Source: Fonsecaea monophora | Taxonomy: Eukaryota; Ascomycota; Eurotiomycetes; Chaetothyriales; Herpotrichiellaceae | Direction: 5' to 3' | Length of the DNA stretch: 64,000 bases | Assembly (NCBI RefSeq): GCF_001642475.1 | Contig: NW_019174008.1 | Span: 1 to 64,000, forward strand | Shown here: one piece after another, positions 57,312 to 64,000 of the stretch | How the letters are laid out: the number at the start of each line of letters is the position of its first letter | How positions within the stretch are numbered: the stretch's first letter is position 1 | Program-made: the position numbers and the translations under genes | Notes under the pieces: model-generated | Told to the model about the DNA's origin: nothing | Seen by the model: the letters and a program-made list of their open reading frames with translations, nothing else | The model's database searches: none

Positions 57312-58472
57312 ATGTCTTCTCAGGTATCAGAATCCTTGCCGTTCTATTTTGTCGACAAACTCTCCAACATGCGAGTTCGGCTTCCTATCAACCAAACGAC
57401 CTCCTGGACCCAGTTCCTAGCATGCCTATCCGACGTGTCCGGGCCCGTCGCCGCTCAAATCAAGAACTTTTCGGTCTCAACCTATGTGAGCCGGACACCC
57501 CAAGCACCGCAAGGCTTTACGGTTCGCGATGGTCCCTGGCTTCTCCGTGAAGTGACAAGCGCCCTGAGAGGAGCTGAAGAGCACGCTTCATACTCTAAGT
57601 GGCGTGTCATCTCACGGAAGCTCTTTCTACGCCTGCGCAATCAGTCGTTGGAATCTGGCACCAGCGTCGAGATTCTGCATACTCTGCAACATGTTCGCAA
57701 TCAGGGAGTTGCGAGAGGGTCAGAACAACCACCTATTTGGGGGATTCCATTCAACGCAGCTGCTCGAGGCTTCACTCCTGCTACAGGATTCGGTCCGGGT
57801 CCATTTCCAGCACTGTATCGGGCGTCAGGTCCAACAATCCCATATGAAGGGTGGCACGATTATCCCAGGAACAACCCCCCAGCGCGCATGTCTGCTCAAG
57901 GACAGTACCAAGGCGAACACCCATATGGTCCTATGAGAAATTCCGTCGGCATTCCACCAGCTTACGGTCCAGCTCCTGCCCAACATCACGCCCCGTATCA
58001 ACCTTACTCCTCCTCTGCCGCGGCTCACTATTATCTAGGGCCTGGTTTCTCTCAAGGTATCCAGCGACCGACATATCCGATGCATCAACAGGGACAGATT
58101 CTGACTCCTCGGCTGGGTCTGCATCCGCATCCTCGACCAAATCACTATCCGCCGTCATTTTCTGCGCCGTTTCAACCCTCAATTCCTGCGTTAGCACCGT
58201 CCCAGACCCACATAGCTGCTGCACCCGTCCCCTTCCCAAGCCCAGGTTTCGTCCAAGTTCCAACACCAGCTGCACCAAGATCGCCGCCCCCCTCAACCCC
58301 AACGGACCTTGTCAGTTGGACCAGCGACATGTATCCGCGACTGGTTGTCGATAGTGCCGATATCCACTGGCTACACCGAGAACAGATCCTACGAGAACAG
58401 GTGAAGTTTGGGCAAGCTCCGGTCGTGAAGGCGATGGATGTGTGGGCTGAGAAGTCGAAGCCACGGTACTGA
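57312..58472 (+). CDS. Hypothetical protein with Pro/Tyr-rich middle
   Basis: Single exon, 386 residues. The N-terminal ~125 residues look folded: YFVDKLSNMRVRLPINQTTSWTQFL, then KWRVISRKLFLRLRNQS. Residues ~140–320 are rich in Pro, Tyr, Gln, His and Gly, with repeated PYxP-like pieces, and are predicted to be disordered. The last ~55 residues return to charged, helical sequence (HWLHREQILREQVKF and a closing VWAEKSKPRY). No signal peptide or membrane helix is present. I do not recognise a family; an RNA-binding or scaffold role is possible on composition only. The long uninterrupted frame makes a real gene likely. Confidence 0.7.
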   Translation: MSSQVSESLPFYFVDKLSNMRVRLPINQTTSWTQFLACLSDVSGPVAAQIKNFSVSTYVSRTPQAPQGFTVRDGPWLLREVTSALRGAEEHASYSKWRVISRKLFLRLRNQSLESGTSVEILHTLQHVRNQGVARGSEQPPIWGIPFNAAARGFTPATGFGPGPFPALYRASGPTIPYEGWHDYPRNNPPARMSAQGQYQGEHPYGPMRNSVGIPPAYGPAPAQHHAPYQPYSSSAAAHYYLGPGFSQGIQRPTYPMHQQGQILTPRLGLHPHPRPNHYPPSFSAPFQPSIPALAPSQTHIAAAPVPFPSPGFVQVPTPAAPRSPPPSTPTDLVSWTSDMYPRLVVDSADIHWLHREQILREQVKFGQAPVVKAMDVWAEKSKPRY

Positions 58473-58709
58473 GACGGGACGATGGTGCTTGGAAGAGGAG
58501 AGTCCACGGCTGGGGGATTCAGGAGGTTAATGTCCTAGAATCGTGTGCCGGGTGTGGTGGTCAGTCCGTATGAGAAAGGGGAATTGCTCCATGTGAGGGT
58601 CTTGATAGATTGTTCTTGTCTTGTCTTGTCCTGTCTCGTCTCGCAATACATCAGAGTGCTTGTCATCACGCCGGCCGACTCCAACGTGATTCAATGTGAT
58701 TCAACTGTG

Positions 58710-59662
58710 CTATACTAGACTGTCCGTAAACTCGCGCACTCCCTTCCACGGAACACGACCCTGCCACAAGGTCACGCCGTCAATCCCACCACGCCAACCC
58801 ACCAACCCCTCCAACTCTCTCCTGCACATCCCCTTCTCGTCGCCAAGTCTCTCCAGGACCTCGGTCCGGAACCTCTCGCCGTCCCAGCCTCTCTTTTCCC
58901 TCTTCTGACTGAGGCCCTCCCCCGCGCCGTACAGGTCCTTTTCCCAGGCGCCGTAGCCGCGAAGCCGATCGCCCTCCTCGATCTCGGCGAGTTTTGCGGC
59001 GGTAAAGGGCGGGTTGATGCCGATGAAGACGGTCGAGGCTGATGTGGGCGGGAAGCCCAGCGCCGGGAGGTGCAGGTCGAGAAAACGGGCGCGTTTGAAG
59101 GCGTGGGAGACGATGGTGAGTTTTGTTGGGAAGGGCGCATTGGTGGCGGCCTGACCATGCTGCTGCTGCTGCTGCTCTGACAGGAGTTGTCGGACAAAGA
59201 GGGGGAACTGGACCAGCGAGCAGAGAACATTCTGGTACGAGTCGGTGGCGTAGCGGTCGACGAAGATGCGCTGTCTCAGGGTTGGTATTGTTGTAGAATT
59301 GTTGTCCAACCCGAAGAGACCATGCTCGATAGCCACATTCTTGTTCATGTCCGTTCAGCAGAGACTCAATCAACTGGTGCTCTTCACATATAGGAGGTGC
59401 TTACCAAGTAGCCATCTCCCTCGGTGATGGGCGTCTTGTCAGGCTTGGTGGCCGCACCGCTAAACACCAGGATGGCATTCTCCCGGTCTTTCGCCAGCTC
59501 CTTGACCCCGGCCTCGACGTGTTTGACGTACGTGCCTGTTTCGCCACTCTGAAAGGGTTCAATGAGCCAGTTGGATTCGTCCTCGCTGGCCGAGTCAGGG
59601 CCGGGGCCCAGGTAGATGGCGTGGCAGCAGACGACGATGAGGTGGGTAGGAACAAGAGACAT
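58710..59662 (-). CDS. DUF218 (YdcF-like) family protein
   Basis: Exons 59662–59405 and 59339–58710 give 295 residues. The 65-bp intron has a GTAAGC donor, a CTGAAC branch-like element and an AAG acceptor; it joins EGDGYL to NVAIEHGLFG. Other acceptors nearby would bring in a stop. The first exon has HLIVVCCHAIYLGPG, an ILVFSGAATKPDKTP strand–loop, and the second has FVDRYATDSYQNVLCSLVQFP, then TIVSHAFKRARFLDLHLPALGFP, in the order usual for fungal DUF218 proteins. A poly-Gln stretch (SEQQQQQHG) lies in the middle. Bacterial relatives bind nucleotides or S-adenosylmethionine, but no reaction is established for the fungal proteins. No signal peptide. Gene is divergent from URA4. Confidence 0.82.
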
Positions 59663-60137
59663 TGTCTCGTATACACCACAATCTTTACCACGTTGTATCC
59701 TTACACCATACAAATAACTGATCTCTCCCACATGCTGGCAACATTCCCCTTTAAACTAGACAACAAGACAACAAGACAACACGAGATCCACTGTCGATCC
59801 CGAAACTCTGAATTCCGTTCCTGGCTTGACTTGCTTGACCAACTTGGTTTAGTGTCGAAAACTTGTGTTCCCCATTCCACCTCATCACGATTCAAAGAGT
59901 GGGTAGACAAGAGACCTTGACGACCTTCGAGCCCTTCATGTCATATAACTACATACATACCTATAACAAGTGCACACACCATCGCTGTTTTGTCGTCCTG
60001 TCATCTATTGTAGCCGGCAGTCCGAACACCCACCGAAGTCTATATAATCCACTGAACTAGCCATCAGGACGAAACTCTTCCTCTCCCACAACTCTTCACT
60101 CACAAACCAACCAAGTCCTCATAACAACTTGTACAAG
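59663..60137. other. Divergent promoter region (DUF218 / URA4)
   Basis: 475 bp between two head-to-head genes. A TATATAA element lies 91 bp before the URA4 start codon. No gene is seen. Confidence 0.5.
60041..60047 (+). promoter_or_regulatory. TATA-like element upstream of URA4
   Basis: TATATAA, 91 bp upstream of the ATG at 60138, followed by a short pyrimidine-rich leader. Position and sequence fit a TATA box; not proven. Confidence 0.4.
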
Positions 60138-61783
60138 ATGAGACTCCGAGAAGTCCAGCGTCTAGAACTGCCACCCACGGCAGACATGCACGTCCATCTC
60201 CGGCAGGGCAGAGTAAATGACCACCACCTCTTGATACTTGGGAGGAATGGACAAAACTGAAAAAGTCTTTTCTTGCTATCAGGTCATGGAATTGGTGGCT
60301 CGGCAGGTTTTGAACGGAGGCGTCGACACCGTCTTTGTCATGGTGTGTACGCAGTGCCTATCCTTCCAAGATAGATCACTAACTGTTCCACCATCAGCCC
60401 AATCTCCAACCACCCATCACTAGCGTCTCCCAAGCTCTGGAGTATCAATCTGCTCTCCAGTCCATCGAACCTCGAGTCCAGTATCTCATGTCGCTCTACG
60501 TGAGTGATTGACCCATGCTTGCTTTGCTCCAACGCCAAAAAGTAAATCTTCCACACGGCCTTCTAACATTGGCGAAAACATCCAGCTCCATCCCTCCATC
60601 ACCCCGGAAGTGATCGCCGAGGCCGCAGCAGCGGGCATTACTGGAGTCAAGATGTATCCTCAAGGTAAGGAAAGCCAATCAGACCACATCTGCCATCGAC
60701 GAGGTCTACTATTTTATCTCCACCCCCCTCTTTCCTCTGCGGTACTAACCCAATCCTTTACCCTGTTTCGAAAACCAGGCGTCACCACAAACTCCGAGTC
60801 AGGCGTGCCCGCGGATTTTCTCAACGCCTATTCCCCCGTCTTCGCCGCCATGCAGGAACACGACCTCGTGCTCAACCTGCACGGCGAGTGGCCGGGCCCT
60901 CTCCCCAACGACGACATCACCCTCGAAGAAGCCTTCCTGCCGGAACTGAAGAAGCTTCACGAGAGGTTCCCACGGCTCCGATGTGTCCTCGAGGTAAGTG
61001 TGTCGATCGTCTTCGCTTAGAAAAGCCCATGTCATATGGAGAAGCTATGTTATTTATTGACGACCATTGTGTTTGTAGCACTGTTCCACCGCCGCGGCGC
61101 TGGACGCCGTACGGGCTTGCGGCCCGTCAGTCGTGGGGACGATCACGGCACACCACCTCTACCTGACTGGCGATGACAGCAACGTGGATCCCCTGGCGTT
61201 CTGTAAACCGATCCCGAAAAAGGCGTCGGATCGGGACGCCCTGATCCAGGCGGCGTGCAGCGGCGACCCCAAGTTTTTCTTGTAAGAATCCCGCCTCCCA
61301 ATGTCACTTTGTTGAATGCTATAGATTGATATCCCACACACACACACACACACACATATTACCTGCTATATATTCCCCCCACCTCCTCCACCTGCACCTC
61401 CATCTCCTCAATCTGACCCCTTTTTTTCTTTTCGATGTAGTGGCAGCGACTCCGCCCCCCACGCACTCTCCTCCAAAACGCAAGCGAAGCCCGTCCCCGC
61501 CGGCGTCTTCACCCAACCCTTCGCCACACAACTCGTCCTCCTCGCCTTCGAGGAGGCCATCGCCCGCGGCGTCCTGTCCGACGAGCAAGTCACGCAGGAC
61601 AACCTCGAGGGGTTCCTCAGTCGCTCGGCCCGGCGGTTTTACAAGTTGCCCGATCCGACGCGGGCGATTGTGCTGGAGAGGAAAGGCGAGAGGGTCCCGA
61701 CGAGTATCAAGACCGAGGAAGGAGATGTCGAGATCGGGCTGTCAAAGGCCGGGGCGGAGGTGTTTAGTCTCTCCTGGAAATGA
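60138..61783 (+). CDS. URA4: Dihydroorotase
   Basis: Third step of pyrimidine synthesis, cyclising carbamoyl aspartate to dihydroorotate in the cytosol. Seven exons: 60138–60212, 60283–60342, 60398–60499, 60586–60664, 60779–60993, 61079–61281 and 61441–61783, giving 358 residues, close to class II dihydroorotases. Introns are 70, 55, 86, 114, 85 and 159 bp, the most fragmented gene in the window. Metal ligands are clear: H18 and H20 in ADMHVHLR, the carboxylated-type lysine K101 in GVKMYPQ, NLHGEW, ITAHHL, and FFFGSDSAPH, which is rebuilt across the last junction. The last intron contains a CA repeat. Fungi use a separate dihydroorotase because that domain of the CAD-like Ura2 protein is inactive, so this is the functional enzyme. 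Identification is secure. Confidence 0.95.
61335..61356. repeat. (CA)11 microsatellite in URA4 intron 6
   Basis: An uninterrupted 22-bp CA repeat inside the sixth intron of the dihydroorotase gene, followed by TATATATT-like and C/T-rich sequence before the acceptor. Confidence 0.9.
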
Positions 61784-62332
61784 GGCCCGAATCGGGACTC
61801 GGATCTGGAATTGGAATTGGGAACGTGGGAATGGAATTTGAAGATGGGGAGATCTTAAGACCTAAGACGAAAATTGTAGGCGCGGACCAGCGAGACCCGA
61901 TTGACCGAGTGATTGCCTCCCTACCTACCTGCCTGCCTGCCAGCCATGTTGAACTATTGTTTGTTGTTGTTAGGGTGAGTGCTAGGGCTAGAAGGTGAGA
62001 GCGGCAAAGGAAGAGGAAGACGAGATGATAGCTGACAAGATTGAAAAGGGGAAGAGAAAATCAATGGCCAATGACCAATCCCAATCCCAATCAATGTAGT
62101 CGGTCAGTCAGTCAGTTCAAGTCCATCTTGGTAAAAATACATTCATCTATTCACACATTTTCCCCCTCTCTACTCCTTCTCCTTCGTCGTCTTCTGATTC
62201 TGATTCTGATTGGACGCTGTAAATCCATCAGTTTCACACGGAACACAACGTATTTTGTCTGGGTATATATATATACAACAGGTATGTGAGATCCTTTTCC
62301 CCTCCGCATGCGCCGATTTCACAGTCCATGTC
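61784..62332. other. Convergent intergenic region, 549 bp
   Basis: 3' flanks of URA4 and the mucin-like gene. Contains CTAC/CTGC tetramers at about 61,920–61,940 and several GGAATTGG- and CCCAAT-type short repeats. No gene. Confidence 0.5.
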
Positions 62333-63474
62333 TCACCGCGCAGTAACCGTCATGGTCATGGTCACCGTCTCCGTCACCGTCGCCTGCGCCTGTGCCGGCG
62401 TCGCGTCGGGCGTCACTGGAATCACGGCCAGGCCGTCCGTCGTCGAAGTCGTGGTTGCAGCAGCGGGTGTTGCTGATGGTGCTGTTGCTGAAGACGCAGT
62501 CACCGCGCCCGAGTCCACGCTCGACGTGGGTGTGGCTTCAGAAGCTGGTGCTGGCAAAGACGATGACGGCAGTGTAGCTGTGTCGGCCGCGGGTTGAACG
62601 GCGCCCAGGGAACTGGGAGGTGTGGTGCTTGCTGGCGCCGGCTCTTGAGCGGTGGCGGTGCTTGCGGCATTGCCGTTCGAGTCCGGCGTAAGCGTCGTGT
62701 ACCCAGCAGTAGGACCAGTAAAGGTTGGACTAGCAGTGACAAACACGGTCGTCACAGACCCCGCAGGCTGTTGTTCTCCTTGGTCTCCAGCCCCTGCATC
62801 TGACGACGGAGATGCTTCTGCCACGGCATCTGACGAGGTGGTTGAAGTGGCCGCAGTGACTTGGGCTGTCACAAGAACGGTCTCCACGATGGTCGTTTGG
62901 GCTTGTACCGTGACCGTCGAGGTCGGTGCTTCCTGTGCCGCAGTCTGCGCCGCATTGGGTTGAATGGCTGTTCCGGACCCAACCGCCTCCGGTCCACTCG
63001 GTGTAGAGCCCTCTGTGACAGCCGTCTGTTCAGCGGCAGAGCTCTCGGCTGCAGCAGTTACCGTCTCGCTCGGCGCCGCTGCCTGAGTAGCCAATGCGAT
63101 TGTGGTTTGCGTCAGCAAGCTGATCAGACTCGTATTGTCGCCTCCCACCCCAACAGCAGGGACCGCTCCGTTTTCCTTTCCACTCCCTGTCGGGGCAGCA
63201 AATGGGTTGATACTCGGCGTGGTTTGCGATGCAGCCTGTTGGTTCACCGGATCTGTAGGAGCTTGTCGTCTCTTCAGGGGTCCACGAGTCACCGAGAGCT
63301 TGTTCACCACATAGCGTTTCTGTGGCTGGTCCACACGACGTATTACATTATCAGGCCTGCGACGAAATCAACATCTGTTCACGTAACACTGGTGAAAACA
63401 TACCTGTGAATGGGACCTGCTGAGATGAGTGTCAACAGAAACAGGAGGCCAACTATGGAAACGAAGGTATGCAT
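62333..63474 (-). CDS. Secreted Ser/Thr/Ala-rich mucin-like protein
   Basis: Exons 63474–63404 and 63356–62333 give 364 residues, separated by a small 47-bp intron (GTATGT…CGCAG). Exon 1 encodes a clean signal peptide: MHTFVSIVGLLFLLTLISA, with likely cleavage before GPIHR. The next ~35 residues are basic (VIRRVDQPQKRYVVNKLSV…KRR), possibly a pro-segment with KR/RR processing sites. The rest is dominated by Ala, Thr, Ser, Pro and Val, with repeated TV-rich strands such as TTIVETVLVTAQVT, SVTTVFVTASPT and VTETVTMTMTV. This is typical of heavily O-glycosylated wall or matrix proteins. The end has no hydrophobic GPI-anchor signal, so it is probably secreted or trapped in the wall. No catalytic domain is visible and the function is unknown. 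Confidence 0.82.
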
Positions 63475-64000
63475 GACTGTCCAGCAGTATCTGAGGTCAA
63501 GGTACAGTAGTGTAACCGTGGCGGACGGAAGATGGTCAACTAAACTGTCGAAGGACGCCTGCGTGTAAACCGAAAGGTAGAAGTGAACAAGACTCCTTAG
63601 CTATGCAAACAGATTCAAATGTATGAGAGAAGAGTTTCCAGCGCACATCTTGCTCCAGATACTGCTGTGGACCTTTTTGAAGTATCGTGAGGCGGCGCGT
63701 ACCAGATTGACGACACCAGCGTGGTGGTATTTCTGGCAGTTCTAATCTGATTCTATGTCTGTTGATTGAAACATGTTTCCTCTATGCCGTGAAACAAACG
63801 CAACAGCTGCAAGTCGTCTATGCAGAAGAGCATCTTTGTTTCCGAGAAAGAGCAGAGACAGGAATGGTTGGTGATCAGGAGGCCAAGGCAGATCAAAGCA
63901 GATGCTGCCAGGGGCGGAAATGTTGCCAAGACCAGCCCGAGACAGGCGAATGATTGGCTGGGGATGATTCCCCAAAAGGGCGCCAGCCTTGCGGCCTCAA
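63475..64000. other. 5' flank of the mucin-like gene to window end
   Basis: 526 bp, presumably promoter. Short frames on both strands between 63,740 and 63,975 overlap and lack features. Confidence 0.4.

Noticed and set aside
54582..61783. Linked metabolic cluster of LPD1, DUF218 and URA4
   Set aside because: The genes belong to unrelated pathways and are separately promoted; proximity seems incidental.

Overview
This is a window of nuclear DNA from a filamentous ascomycete (Pezizomycotina). The genes have short GT–AG introns, mostly 47–120 bp, many with a CTAAC/CTGAC-like branch point before the acceptor. Gene spacing is 0.3–2 kb, base composition is near 50% G+C, and the gene set is typically fungal: peroxisomal alcohol oxidase, several MFS exporters, a Zn-cluster-less fungal transcription-factor-like protein, an Nce102-type MARVEL protein and a Ser/Thr-rich wall protein. 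A black-yeast/Eurotiomycete relative is a guess only; the sequence does not fix genus or order. No rRNA, tRNA, CRISPR array or intact transposon was found.

Layout, left to right: neutral ceramidase (−, 0.3–2.7 kb); BCAS2/Cwf7 splicing factor (+, 3.1–3.8); alcohol oxidase (+, 5.6–7.7); kelch membrane protein (+, 9.0–11.5); unknown Ser-rich protein (+, 12.5–13.3); DHA1-like MFS (+, 15.7–17.6); ribosomal protein uL15 (+, 19.7–20.6); replication factor SLD2 (+, 21.2–23.0); SNARE regulator SLY1 (−, 23.6–25.9); a PNUTS-like CCCH protein (+, 27.4–31.3); GET3 (+, 32.3–33.4); transcription-factor-like protein (+, 34.6–37.1); second MFS (+, 38.1–40.1); third MFS (−, 41.5–43.7). A gene-poor stretch of about 5.4 kb (43.7–49.1) follows and holds one plausible small Cys-rich gene. 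Then come dienoyl-CoA isomerase (+, 49.1–50.0); an A+T-rich HNH nuclease gene (−, 50.5–51.5); MARVEL protein (+, 52.5–53.1); dihydrolipoamide dehydrogenase (−, 54.6–56.2); unknown Pro-rich protein (+, 57.3–58.5); DUF218 protein (−, 58.7–59.7); dihydroorotase (+, 60.1–61.8); and a mucin-like secreted protein (−, 62.3–63.5).

Most genes are unrelated housekeeping loci and do not form a biosynthetic cluster. Loose themes are peroxisomal/fatty-acid oxidation (alcohol oxidase with a PTS1-like end, dienoyl-CoA isomerase), the secretory pathway (SLY1, GET3) and export (three MFS carriers). The most unusual items are the TFIIS-N/RVxF/CCCH architecture of the 27.4 kb gene, the base-composition outlier HNH gene, the small CxxC gene inside the gene-poor block, and an acidic/His-rich tail on the third MFS protein. 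Exon structures were worked out by hand from splice signals and frame continuity. All coding lengths given are divisible by three.
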